Part shown: positions 24,162 to 32,410 of the stretch, piece by piece
Numbering within the stretch: the stretch's first letter is position 1
How the letters are laid out: each line of letters begins with the position of its first letter
DNA from: an uncultured Campylobacter sp.
GTDB lineage: Bacteria; Campylobacterota; Campylobacteria; Campylobacterales; Campylobacteraceae
Reading direction: 5' to 3'
Assembly (NCBI GenBank): GCA_900539505.1
Contig: UQCL01000015.1
Coordinates: 1 to 34,184, forward strand
Length of the DNA stretch: 34,184 bases
Notes under the pieces: generated by a model
Database searches by the model: none
What the model was told of the DNA's origin: nothing
What the model saw: the letters and a program-made list of their open reading frames with translations, nothing else
Program-made: the position numbers and the translations under genes

Positions 24162-25367
24162 TTAAAATTTTTGATTCTTTTTTCGCAATAAAAAATACAC
24201 GGCGTTTGCGCAAAGAGCACAAATCACCATCACACTTGCGAGCAAAAACGGCTTATTCGCTCCCACTGCACCTACGATAAATGAAATAGCCCCGGCGATG
24301 GCAAACTGCGCAGTCCCCAGTACCGCCGAGGCCGCGCCGGATCTGCCGCCCTTAAACAGCGCCATCGCAAGCGTAGTGGCGTTTGGCGCGATAAAGCCGA
24401 GCGATGAAAGCAGCGCGAAAAGCGAGAGCTCAAAGCAGATAAACGGCAGGCTAAGCATAGAGCATGCGAGCAAAATCAGGCTCATCGCAAACATCGCGAT
24501 TAGGCCGAAATTTAATAAAGCTGCGGGTTCGCGCTTCTGCACGAGTTTGGCGTTCAGCGCCGATACCAAGGTCATCCCAAGAGCGTTTATGCCGAATACT
24601 GCGCCGAAAGCACGCTCGCTAAGCCCGTAATAATCCAAAAATATAAAGCTCGAGCCGGTTATATAGGCAAAAAGTGCGCTCATCGCAACCGCAAATCCTA
24701 GCGTATAGCGCATAAATTCTTTATTTCGCAAGATTATGCCGTATTCGCCAAGCACGCCTTTTACGCTAAGTGTAGCAGTCCTGTCTATCTGAGCGCTCTC
24801 GTCGAGTCCGAAAAATATAAATGCAAAAAGCAAAATTCCAAGCGCAAACAAAATCGCAAAAATCGCTTGCCATGAGAAAAAATCTAGCACAAATCCACCT
24901 AGAGTTGGTGCTAGCATCGGCGCTAGCGAGCCTACGACCATCATCAGCGCAAACATCGCCGCAGCCTCGTGCAGCTCGAATTTGTCATTAATTACCGCTC
25001 GCGCAAGTACCACCCCCGCGCAACCGCCCAAAGCTTGTAAAAATCTAAAGAATATAAACGCGTAAACGCTATCAAAGCTCACACAAGCAAGCGACGCACA
25101 TATGAAAAGCAAAATACCCGCGTATAGCGGCTTTTTACGACCGAATTTATCGCTTAGCGGCCCATAAACGAGCTGTCCTAGCGCAAAAGCGATGAAAAAG
25201 CTCGCAACCGATAACTGCGTGTAAAACTCACTCGTAGCGAAGCTCGCCTTTACCTTTTCCAGCGCAGGCAGATACATATCGGTAGACAAGGGCGCCAGAG
25301 CCGACATATAGGCAAGTATAATCACCAGCTTAAATTTAGCGAATTTACTTTGTTTTTCTTTGATCAT
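24162..25367 (-). CDS. Bcr/CflA-family MFS drug exporter
   Basis: 401 residues with twelve hydrophobic segments. The first helix ends in APLSTDMYLPALEKV, the Bcr/CflA subgroup signature, and loop 2-3 has GPLSDKFGRKKPLYAG, the major facilitator motif A. Helix 4 has ARAVINDKFE. Family members expel bicyclomycin, chloramphenicol or sulfonamides; the substrate here is unknown. The ATG at 25367 is preferred over a TTG at 25379 because GAGGAAAA sits in front of it. It overlaps the end of the upstream kinase gene by 23 bases, so they form an operon. Confidence 0.9.
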   Translation of the reverse strand: MIKEKQSKFAKFKLVIILAYMSALAPLSTDMYLPALEKVKASFATSEFYTQLSVASFFIAFALGQLVYGPLSDKFGRKKPLYAGILLFICASLACVSFDSVYAFIFFRFLQALGGCAGVVLARAVINDKFELHEAAAMFALMMVVGSLAPMLAPTLGGFVLDFFSWQAIFAILFALGILLFAFIFFGLDESAQIDRTATLSVKGVLGEYGIILRNKEFMRYTLGFAVAMSALFAYITGSSFIFLDYYGLSERAFGAVFGINALGMTLVSALNAKLVQKREPAALLNFGLIAMFAMSLILLACSMLSLPFICFELSLFALLSSLGFIAPNATTLAMALFKGGRSGAASAVLGTAQFAIAGAISFIVGAVGANKPFLLASVMVICALCANAVYFLLRKKNQKF

Positions 25368-26088
25368 CGTTTTCCTCAATTATTTTTAGGCAGAGCTTAA
25401 ATGTGCGCACGAGCGCGTTTAGATCCTTAAATTTTTGCGGCAAAAGCTTAGCAATAAAATATATCGGACGCAGCGCAAGTACCGTAGCCCACGCACTTTG
25501 CACTACGCCCTGCCCGCCGTTTGAGGCGTAGGCGCGAATGCCAGAGCACACCAAGCCTTCGTTCAACCCTTCGCGACAAAGATCATAGACAAACAGCAAA
25601 AAATCTCGAATTTTGGCTTTTTGCAGATCACCGCGCTCGCCACGATTTTCAAAATCTATAAATTTCATCTCGCCATTTTTTACTAAGACGTCGCGCAGCG
25701 CGGGTCTGCCGTGTATGAAGCCGCGCGAATGCAGCTGCGCTAACGCCGCAGCGTAGCCCTCAATGAGCGCCACGCAAGCCGCCTCATCCGAGCTTTTTAG
25801 CACCTCGTCCACCGGCGTGCCGCCGTCTTTGAGTACAAAAAAGCTCTCGCCTCGCAGCACCAGCTGCGGCACAGGCGCGCCGGCTGCGTACAGGCTCTCG
25901 CATTTTAGCGCTTCGTAATCGAAAGCGGCTTTCGGATTTGCTTTGAATATTTTCGTAAGCAATCCGCCGCGGATGCGCAACTCCGGCTGCTTAAGCCAGT
26001 ATTTCTCACCCTCGAAACTAAAGCTAGTGACGCGCTCGCCAGGATGATTTTTTAGAATTTCATTTACGTATTCTTTAAAATTTTGCAT
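25345..26088 (-). CDS. WaaP/KdkA-type lipopolysaccharide kinase-like protein
   Basis: 247 residues, cytosolic. The sequence fits a small eukaryotic-like kinase fold of the LPS core heptose/Kdo kinase group: an N-lobe with KYWLKQPELRIRGG, then LHSRGFIHGRPALRDVLV (residues about 118-135) where HGRPALRD stands for the catalytic HxD loop, and MKFIDFENRG as the metal-binding DFG-like segment. It likely phosphorylates lipooligosaccharide core sugar, though the substrate is inference. SD bases before the ATG are weak. It overlaps the MFS exporter gene. No other LOS genes are nearby, which is unusual for waaP. Confidence 0.75.
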   Translation of the reverse strand: MQNFKEYVNEILKNHPGERVTSFSFEGEKYWLKQPELRIRGGLLTKIFKANPKAAFDYEALKCESLYAAGAPVPQLVLRGESFFVLKDGGTPVDEVLKSSDEAACVALIEGYAAALAQLHSRGFIHGRPALRDVLVKNGEMKFIDFENRGERGDLQKAKIRDFLLFVYDLCREGLNEGLVCSGIRAYASNGGQGVVQSAWATVLALRPIYFIAKLLPQKFKDLNALVRTFKLCLKIIEENDDQRKTK

Positions 26089-26346
26089 TCAATAAATTTA
26101 GCGAATTTTTTTTAGAAAGAGCTAAATTTGCGAGTTTTATTTCATAGAGTTTCATCTGTCCGCATAAAATTTATTGCGTAAATTTGGCGGAGCTAATTTT
26201 AAAACTATCAAGTAGAATTTATTGCAGTCTTGGAATTTTGTAGCGCAGGAAGCGGCAAAAGCGTATAATTTTGAAATTTAGAAGTTAGATAAAATTTCAG
26301 AATTTTAAAAACTAAAATTTGCGTCAAAAAATTTTAAAATTAGAAG

Positions 26347-26421
26347 TGGCGACCCCTACGAGATTCGAACTCGTTTTACCGCCGTGAAAGGGCGATGTCC
26401 TAACCGTTAGACGAAGGGGCC
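26347..26421 (-). tRNA. tRNA-Glu (anticodon UUC)
   Basis: 75 bases with complete cloverleaf: acceptor GGCCCCT pairing with AGGGGTC (one G-U), D arm with CGTCTAACGGTTAGGAC, anticodon loop CTTTCAC (UUC), T arm CGAGTTCGAATCTCG, and an encoded GCCA 3' end. It stands alone between the kinase gene and a divergent lipoprotein gene. Confidence 0.97.
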
Positions 26422-26451
26422 ACTTAATCTGGTATTAAGATTAAAGGCGGT

Positions 26452-26457
26452 ATTCTA
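26452..26457 (-). promoter_or_regulatory. -10-like box for tRNA-Glu
   Basis: TAGAAT on the minus strand lies 30 bases upstream of the mature tRNA 5' end, in the 77-base gap before the divergent lipoprotein gene. Confidence 0.4.
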
Positions 26458-26498
26458 CTCAAGACGCACTTAAACCCAACTTAAATTAAGGATTATTT

Positions 26499-26993
26499 AT
26501 GAAATGCTCTTTTCTGGCGCCGCTTGCACTTTCGCTTCTACTCGCAGGCTGCGCTACCACCGCACTCAAGCCCGCTTCTACGCAAGCTGTAAATTTCACC
26601 GTCATTTCGCCGCTTACCCGCACCAGCGACGCGGGCTTTATGCGTAAATTTAAAAACCAAACCGAGGTTCAAATTTATGCAAGCGGCATCAGCGTGCTGA
26701 GCCTAGTATTAAAAGGCGATAAAATTTGCATGAACGGCGCGTGCAACGACGAGCTCGTTTTCAATAAAAAATTCTTCGGCGCCGAGCACTACCGCGGGCT
26801 TCTGGGCGAAATCCTAGACGGCAAGCCGATCTTTGGCGGCAGCGACGCGGGCGAGCGCCGTTGCCTCACACAAAGCCTGCAAGATGGCTCTATCGATTAT
26901 AAGGTTTGCCGCGACAAGGACGGTGGCGGAAGATCTATAAGCTTCGCCGATGCAAAGCGCGGCGTAAAGATCAAAATCCGCGAGCTGCAGTAA
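26499..26993 (+). CDS. Putative lipoprotein
   Basis: 164 residues with a lipoprotein signal (MKCSFLAPLALSLLLAGCAT, lipobox LAGC, Cys18). The mature part has a strand-rich region (VNFTVISPLTRTSDAGFMRKFKNQTEVQIYASGISVLSL-type, residues 30-68). Four Cys (CMNGACNDE; RRCLTQ; YKVCRDK) follow that could form two disulfides. Small lipoproteins of this kind recur in Campylobacter and Helicobacter; I do not know a function. AAGGATT precedes the ATG. It appears monocistronic. Confidence 0.75.
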   Translation: MKCSFLAPLALSLLLAGCATTALKPASTQAVNFTVISPLTRTSDAGFMRKFKNQTEVQIYASGISVLSLVLKGDKICMNGACNDELVFNKKFFGAEHYRGLLGEILDGKPIFGGSDAGERRCLTQSLQDGSIDYKVCRDKDGGGRSISFADAKRGVKIKIRELQ

Positions 26994-27362
26994 AATTTTA
27001 CGCTAGCCGCGAGCAATGTTTGTAGCACGTGAGATGCGATTCCGCGGGCGGCACGAGCAAATCACGAACGAATAAAATCTCGCGCGGCGAGGCGCCTTGT
27101 GAGCGCGCGGGAATAATGCGCTCTAGCAGCCGCACAAAACACGGCGCGAAGATCAAAATTTCATTACTCGGCGGGTAGCCGTTCAAGCTTTGCAAACGGC
27201 GCGATTTTATTGGCGCTCTGCGCCGACTCTTCGCGGTAAAATTTACCAAACAGCGCGTATGTGCGAAAGAAAAGCGCGCATTTAAATTTAAAAAATCCGC
27301 GCGCGGCTCGGGTTTATGAAATTTTGCCGCACGCGGTACAAAATAAAAATTTAGGAGGCAGA
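26994..27362. other. Spacer before nfo
   Basis: About 370 bases. A minus-strand frame of 83 codons (26998-27249) starts with TTG, has no ribosome site and has an unnatural Arg/Pro-rich composition, so I do not count it. Only the last 15 bases (TTTAGGAGGCAGA) have an obvious role, as the nfo ribosome site. Confidence 0.4.
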
Positions 27363-28217
27363 ATGAAGCGGATCGGAGCGCACGTAAGCGCTGGCGGCGG
27401 GGTTTCTAACGCGCCGTTAAACGCCGCAAAGATCGGGGCGGACGCATTTGCGATGTTCGTCAAAAATCAGCGCAGATGGGACGCGCCGCCGCTTAGCGCG
27501 GAGGAGATCGTCGCGTTTAAGGACGCGTTGAAGCAAAGCGGCATCAGCGCGGAGCATGTCCTGGTACACGACAGCTATCTCATAAATTTGGGCCATCCGC
27601 GCGAGGCGGAGCGCGAGAAGTCCCTAAACGCCTTCGTGGACGAGATCCGCCGCTGCGAGGCGCTCGGGCTTAGGCTTTTGAACTTTCATCCAGGCTCGCA
27701 TCTAAATGAAATTTCGGCTCAAGAGTGCCTGGATAATATCGCAGAGTCGCTAAATTTCGCCATCGCAAACACTTCTGGCGTCAAGCTCGTGCTCGAAAAC
27801 ACCGCCGGGCAGGGCTCCAATCTCGGCTATGATTTCGCTCAGCTCGCCTACGTGATCGATAAAATTTCAAACAAAGATCGCATCGGCGTCTGCATCGATA
27901 CCTGTCATGCGTTCGCCGCAGGATACGACCTGCGCAGCCCGCAGGCCTATGAGCGCACGATGAGCGAGTTTGACCACGCGATCGGCTATAAATTTTTAAG
28001 CGGCATGCACCTAAACGACACGAAAAACGAGCTTGGCGTGCGCAAAGATCGGCACGAGAGCCTCGGACGCGGATTTTTGGGGCTCGCAGCGTTTGAAAAC
28101 ATCATGAACGACCCGAACATCGACGAGATCCCGCTGATTTTAGAAACGATTGACGATAGACTCTGGGCGGAGGAGATCGCGCTTTTGCGCAGTATGCAAG
28201 GACGCCGTAAAGCCTAA
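27363..28217 (+). CDS. nfo: Endonuclease IV (AP endonuclease)
   Basis: 284 residues, normal length. It cuts DNA 5' to abasic sites in base excision repair. Trinuclear zinc ligands and motifs are visible: GAHVSAGGGV at the N-terminus, HDSYLINLG, LNFHPGSH, LVLENTAGQGSNLG, GVCIDTCHAFAAGYD, HLNDTKNELGVRKDRHESLGRGFLG and PLILETID. The start at 27363 is chosen because AGGAGG lies 5 bases before the ATG and the upstream 34 in-frame codons are not conserved. No co-transcribed neighbour. Confidence 0.97.
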   Translation: MKRIGAHVSAGGGVSNAPLNAAKIGADAFAMFVKNQRRWDAPPLSAEEIVAFKDALKQSGISAEHVLVHDSYLINLGHPREAEREKSLNAFVDEIRRCEALGLRLLNFHPGSHLNEISAQECLDNIAESLNFAIANTSGVKLVLENTAGQGSNLGYDFAQLAYVIDKISNKDRIGVCIDTCHAFAAGYDLRSPQAYERTMSEFDHAIGYKFLSGMHLNDTKNELGVRKDRHESLGRGFLGLAAFENIMNDPNIDEIPLILETIDDRLWAEEIALLRSMQGRRKA

Positions 28218-28992
28218 TCAGGCAACCCTTTGCGCCACGTAGAATTTATCTCATTTTGATTCAAAGTGGCGTGGAGCGACAAGAGCCTTATGCCGTGCGA
28301 ATTTAACATCATGGGATTTATCGCTTAAATTTTAACAAGCAAAAATAATGAGGAACTTCGCGCTAAAAATTCTGCGCCGTAAAAAGTCGCGAAATTCTAC
28401 TACGAAAACACAGCACCAGAGCAAAAGAGCAAAATTTTTATAGAAAAACGCAGCGTCGCGGCAGAAATGAAAAATTTTACGCTACGTAATTAAAATTTTC
28501 AAGCAAGATTTTTAAAGCGATGCGGCGGCAAATTTTAAAATTCTATCGCTACAAGATTTTAAGGCTCAGCGCCAAATTCGAAGCTCTAGGAATTTTAAAA
28601 TTCTAAATTCCACAATCAAAAAATTCGCGCGAAGCTTTATACGCGCGACTGCGTAAATTCCAACCTTGCAATTCTACTTTCGTCCGATCCGTGCAGAGGC
28701 GCAAGCACATAAGGCTTCGTAATCCTAACTTAAAATTCTGCTGCGTACCAATCCACGCTTTTGGCACTCCTTTTATTTGTGATAGCCGCGTCTTTACTTT
28801 AGCGCTTTGCTTGCGCTAAAATCTATGCAGGATCCGTGTAAATTTACGTTAAATTCTGCCGCATATCGCCCGATTAATTTAAAATTTTATCGTCGCTTTA
28901 AATTTGCTTGCGTTTTAAATTTAGACGCGTTTATATGCAGCCGAATTTTGAGCCGCAGCCGATGCATATTGTACCGGCTACAACCAGGCGCG
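28218..28992. other. Gene-free 775-base region
   Basis: No supported gene on either strand. A CGCCAC...GTGGCG pair around 28235-28275 may terminate nfo. The remainder is built from AATTTTAAAATTCT-like words, including several perfect short palindromes. A 64-codon frame at 28807-29001 lacks a ribosome site and looks random. It may be decayed DNA. Confidence 0.5.
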
Positions 28993-29667
28993 CTATTTTA
29001 GTAGCTCATACATATCGCAGGATTTTTGCCAAGTTTCTTTAAACTCGGGCAGATTCATAAAAAGAGAATTTTTATTTTTGCCTAGATCGCAAGCTTTTTT
29101 AAAGTATTGCGCGGCTTTGCTTTTATCGTTAATGTTGTAGTTAAATACCGCGAAATTGAAGCAACTCGGTAGGTCGCCCGCTATGTCGCAACCTTTTTTA
29201 TAATAAACCGCCGCTCTCATTTCATCCTTTTTTACGCCCTTTCCTTTGTCATACATATCTGCTAACATACTGCACGATAGTTCTTCTCCTCCGTCACAAG
29301 CCTTGTCATAATAAGTTATCCCTTTTGATATATCTTTTTCGACGTCGACCCCGAGACTATATTTGATCCCCAATAATCCGCAACAAATAGTGCATTTCGC
29401 GTTACAATTTTTTTCAAGAGATCTGATGCCTTTTTTAGAATCTTCTTGCATTATAATTTCTGACGCTGAAAGGCACCCTTCCTCACATCCACCATTGCAA
29501 GCTTTTTCAAACAGTTTAAACGACGTAGCATTGTCTTCGCATAATAAGCCAGCTTTGTAGCAAGACTCCATATCGCCGTCATTGCACTCCTTTTCATACT
29601 TTTCATACTCGGACGTGCCGAACGCAAAGCAAGCGGCGAGCGCCAACGCAAATAGCAATTTTTTCAT
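28993..29667 (-). CDS. Secreted Cys-rich Sel1-like repeat protein
   Basis: 224 residues with a Sec signal peptide (MKKLLFALALAACFAFG). The mature protein has about five Sel1/TPR-like helical pairs, with units such as KGITYYDKACDGGEELSCSM and AVYYKKGCDIAGDLPSCFNF, each carrying Cys spaced about 8 residues apart as in the Helicobacter Hcp proteins, where they form one disulfide per repeat. It is probably periplasmic or secreted and mediates protein contacts; the ligand is unknown. AAAGGATACTAA precedes the ATG. A run of 13 G (minus strand) lies 38-50 bases upstream, a likely slippery tract affecting expression. It is more AT-rich than its neighbours. Confidence 0.88.
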   Translation of the reverse strand: MKKLLFALALAACFAFGTSEYEKYEKECNDGDMESCYKAGLLCEDNATSFKLFEKACNGGCEEGCLSASEIIMQEDSKKGIRSLEKNCNAKCTICCGLLGIKYSLGVDVEKDISKGITYYDKACDGGEELSCSMLADMYDKGKGVKKDEMRAAVYYKKGCDIAGDLPSCFNFAVFNYNINDKSKAAQYFKKACDLGKNKNSLFMNLPEFKETWQKSCDMYELLK

Positions 29668-29704
29668 TTAGTATCCTTTCCGGGTAAAATTTTGGCTAAT
29701 TTTT

Positions 29705-29717
29705 CCCCCCCCCCCCC
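29705..29717. repeat. Homopolymer tract C13 (G13 on the minus strand)
   Basis: Thirteen consecutive C, between the Sel1-repeat gene (minus, start 29667) and murI (plus, promoter 29823). Long G/C tracts are the standard slipped-strand sites of Campylobacter. Here the tract lies in the leader or promoter of the Sel1-repeat gene, so copy number could tune its transcription or translation. Confidence 0.95.
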
Positions 29718-29822
29718 TAAAAAATTGATTAAATTTGCCGCGAATTTTAACGAGGCGGCGAGAATTTAACGGCGACGGATCCACCAAGCCCGCTCAAAAT
29801 TTAAATTTTACCTGGATTGAGC

Positions 29823-29828
29823 TATAAT
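29823..29828 (+). promoter_or_regulatory. -10 box for murI
   Basis: Perfect TATAAT, 30 bases upstream of the TTG start at 29859. It overlaps the extra codons of the longest possible frame, so the longer start is excluded. Confidence 0.65.
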
Positions 29829-29858
29829 CGCGCATTAAATTTAACCTTGGATAAAGAT

Positions 29859-31187
29859 TTGAAAATAGCGTTTTTTGACTCGGGTATCGGCGGGCTGAGC
29901 GTGCTAGCCGAGGCTTTGCGACGGTTTAGCGGAGCGGAGTTTTTGTATTTTGCCGACGAGGATCACGTCCCCTACGGCACGAAAAGTAGAGCCGAGATCG
30001 TGCGGCTAAGCCTCGATGCGGTCGGATTTTTGGTCGCGCACGGCGCGGACGCGGTCGTCGTAGCTTGCAACACCGCCACGAGCGCGGCTATTTCGGAGCT
30101 TCGCGGCGCATTTAGCGTGCCGGTTATCGGCATGGAGCCCGCCGTCAAGCTCGCTGCCGATAGCTTTGGCGCGCGCCCGACGCTGCTCATCGCCACGCCG
30201 CTAACGATCGCCGGCGAGAAGCTCGCGCGCCTAGTGGGGCGGCTGGAGTGTGAGACGTGGAGCCTGCCGCTACCTCGCCTCGTGGAGTTTGCGCAGGATT
30301 TGGAGTTTGATTCGCCCGCGGTTCGGGCGTATCTGCGGGAGGAACTGGGTAAATTTAAGCTTGAGCGCCTCGGCTCGCTCGTGCTTGGTTGCACGCATTT
30401 TAACTATTTCAAGGACGTTTTGCGCGAAATTTTGCCGCCGCACGTGCGCATCATCGACGGCATAGACGGCACGCTAAATCGCCTTGCAAGCGAGCTAGGC
30501 GGAGGCCTAAAGCTTGCGCGCGGCGAGGATTTGCCCTCGCGGACGGCTAAATTTAATCTGGACGGCGAGAGCATAAAAGGCAAGAACAAGCGGGGCGTAG
30601 AAGGTCGCGATAATAGCGGCGGCGGGCGCGACACAGAAAGTTGCGGCGAGAGCAAGCCCGATACGATAGAGCAAGGTATTAGCGAACTTCGTGCAGTGTC
30701 GTGCGGCGCCAGAAAAAACGGCGCAGTGGGGTATGATGAGTGCGATGAGTTTTCTAACGCGGATGAGCGCGGCTTCGGCATGGATACTTCGCGCGACATA
30801 AAATCGCAGGTTTGTGCGGATAAATTTTACGCAGACGGTGATATAAAATTTAGCGCAAATTCACAAACGGGCGAACTTGATGCCAGCGAGCGCGACGGCA
30901 GGCTGGCAGGCGATGCACACGGCGTAGAGCAGTGCGACGAAGACAAATGCCGCATGTCGCCGCGCGCCGTAGATGCGAATTCGCAGCTCAAGCTTTATTC
31001 TCGAGGCGGCGCGGATTTGTCCTTGGAATTTGAGCCGAGAGGCGAAGAGGCGGGCATTTCGCGTGTGAATTATCCAAACGGTAACAGCGTGGAGTATTTT
31101 TACTCGGGCAGAGCACTAGATGCGGCGCAGCTACGCAAGGTAGAGATATTTTTAAAGCGGCTCGATGCGATGCGAGAGATCGACTAG
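29859..31187 (+). CDS. murI: Glutamate racemase with a large low-complexity insertion
   Basis: 442 residues, against about 250-270 for the family. It interconverts L- and D-glutamate for peptidoglycan. Residues 1-223 and 403-442 align with the usual enzyme: KIAFFDSGIGGLSVL, YFADEDHVPYGTKS, VVVACNTATS with catalytic Cys70, VIGMEPAVK, LVLGCTHF with catalytic Cys178, and a C-terminal NYPNGNSVEYFYSGRALDAAQ. Residues about 224-402 (30528-31065) form an extra hydrophilic, Asp/Gly/Ser/Cys-rich segment between the core and the last helix. The frame is intact. The start is TTG at 29859, the canonical MKIAFFDSG position, with TATAAT 30 bases before it. It may still be active with a floppy loop, or the insertion may alter regulation. 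Confidence 0.92.
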   Translation: MKIAFFDSGIGGLSVLAEALRRFSGAEFLYFADEDHVPYGTKSRAEIVRLSLDAVGFLVAHGADAVVVACNTATSAAISELRGAFSVPVIGMEPAVKLAADSFGARPTLLIATPLTIAGEKLARLVGRLECETWSLPLPRLVEFAQDLEFDSPAVRAYLREELGKFKLERLGSLVLGCTHFNYFKDVLREILPPHVRIIDGIDGTLNRLASELGGGLKLARGEDLPSRTAKFNLDGESIKGKNKRGVEGRDNSGGGRDTESCGESKPDTIEQGISELRAVSCGARKNGAVGYDECDEFSNADERGFGMDTSRDIKSQVCADKFYADGDIKFSANSQTGELDASERDGRLAGDAHGVEQCDEDKCRMSPRAVDANSQLKLYSRGGADLSLEFEPRGEEAGISRVNYPNGNSVEYFYSGRALDAAQLRKVEIFLKRLDAMREID

Positions 31188-32020
31188 GCTACGCGCCTGT
31201 GAGCCGCAGCGCGGGTTAAAATTTTATCGCAGCGCAAATCGCACCACGCAAATTAAAATTTTAATTAAAATTCTAGCGCATCGCAGATCGTGCCGTGAAA
31301 GTTAAAATTTTGATGCGCTATAAATCGCAGCGCAAACTCAAAATTTCGTCGTTTCGTAAATCGCGCCGCATAGACTAAAATTTAGGCGCGCTAAAATTTA
31401 ACTCGGCTTGATGATTTAGAAGCGGCTTCGCGCGGTGCGCGAACAATAGCGCCTAGCCGTCGTCCAGCGCGCGAAAGTTAAAATTTTACGGGGCAAATGC
31501 TGCCTTCCGCCGCCCGGCACGTAAATTTAAAATTTAATGCATAACACCGCCGTACGACTTGAAGCAGCATAGCGCGAGAAAGGCGCCGTCGCTTCTTTAA
31601 ATTTAATAGCGTAAGTCGAGATCGCTGTTTGCAGGAGTAACCTCGCGCCGCACGAGCTGTCGCCGCGGATTTGAAATTTTAAATTTAGACTAGGGCGCGG
31701 ATAAAGTGCGCGCGCAAAGTTAAAATTTAGCACGCCGCGCAAACCGCCGCCGAGTGAAATTTAGACTAGCCACGCGGCGTAAATTTTAAAATGATTAAAT
31801 TTCAAGGTGCGCGAAGTCCGCAAATCTTTTTTGTGCTAGCCAAAAGCTCGCAGGCTTTAGAATTTTAAAATCCGAAATTCCAAAATCCGTGAAGCAATAT
31901 TTCGCGCCGTATCGTTTCGCGGGCGAGATTTATATTGTAAAATTCAGCGCCGCGCAGGGTAAATTTACTCTGCGCCGAAGGCACAGAGTATTAAAATGTA
32001 TTAAGAGTTCAAAATTTGAT
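31188..32020. repeat. Gene-free region of degenerate tandem-like repeats
   Basis: About 830 bases without a credible gene. From 31215 to 31410 a unit of roughly 45-60 bases recurs in worn form: AAATCGCAGCGCAAA/CACCACGC followed by TTAAAATTTT, with variants ATCGCAGATCGTGCC and AAATCGCGCCGCATAG. Further copies of the TTAAAATTT core appear to 31790. The same words occur in the inserts of murI and in other spacers. Confidence 0.5.
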
Positions 32021-32410
32021 TTATTCTATTTTCAAAGGAGTATTTGATCTTCTTATAAAAGAAGCGTCATAAGCATGTCTCAAATTGACGGCTTCGACAC
32101 TATTTGGATCTGCGGGTTCTTTGTCTTTATATTTTTCCATGATAGCCTTAGCTTCGTCCCAATGCTCTAGGTAGTAATCAACAGTATACGCCATACTCTT
32201 TTCCTCTACGACCGTTTTGGCGTTTACGCAATTTTTATATGAGTTACTTCCATCTTTAAGGGTATTGAAATCGCACTTTGCCAAAACCTCTTTGGCTTCG
32301 TCCAGATGCGCGTCGTAATACTCCTTGGTCTTTACCTCGGTATCATCGCCGCAGCCAACTAATAAAGCAGCTAACACCCCCCCCCAGAGGAACATTTTGG
32401 GATTTTTCAT
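32021..32410 (-). CDS. EexN-like entry-exclusion lipoprotein with a G9 tract in the signal peptide
   Basis: 129 residues. It has a lipoprotein signal peptide with lipobox LVGC (Cys20), then two copies of the EexN-type motif: EYYDAHLDEAKEVLAKC and DYYLEHWDEAKAIMEKY. EexN proteins, encoded on conjugative plasmids, block entry of a related plasmid into a cell that already has one. The gene here is alone on what appears to be chromosome. A run of nine G (32377-32385) encodes Trp9-Gly-Gly-Val in the signal peptide. Loss or gain of one G brings a stop codon within about 15 codons, so the gene looks phase variable; in this assembly it is ON. AAGGAGAATGAA precedes the ATG. Confidence 0.85.
   Translation of the reverse strand: MKNPKMFLWGGVLAALLVGCGDDTEVKTKEYYDAHLDEAKEVLAKCDFNTLKDGSNSYKNCVNAKTVVEEKSMAYTVDYYLEHWDEAKAIMEKYKDKEPADPNSVEAVNLRHAYDASFIRRSNTPLKIE
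32377..32385. repeat. Homopolymer tract C9 (G9 in the coding strand)
   Basis: Nine G in the minus-strand reading frame of the EexN-like gene, codons 9-12. With eight G the frame reads TGT-TAG at once; with ten it stops at a TGA a few codons later. In-frame state is therefore 9 (or 9 plus or minus 3). Confidence 0.95.

Noticed and set aside
26998..27249. Minus-strand 83-codon frame before nfo
   Set aside because: TTG start without ribosome site, odd composition, no recognisable motif.
28807..29001. Plus-strand 64-codon frame
   Set aside because: Runs into the 3' end of the Sel1-repeat gene, lacks a ribosome site and reads as random Cys/Arg/Phe.
31215..31410. CRISPR array
   Set aside because: Units are drifted, of unequal length and lack constant repeats with unique spacers; no cas genes in the window.
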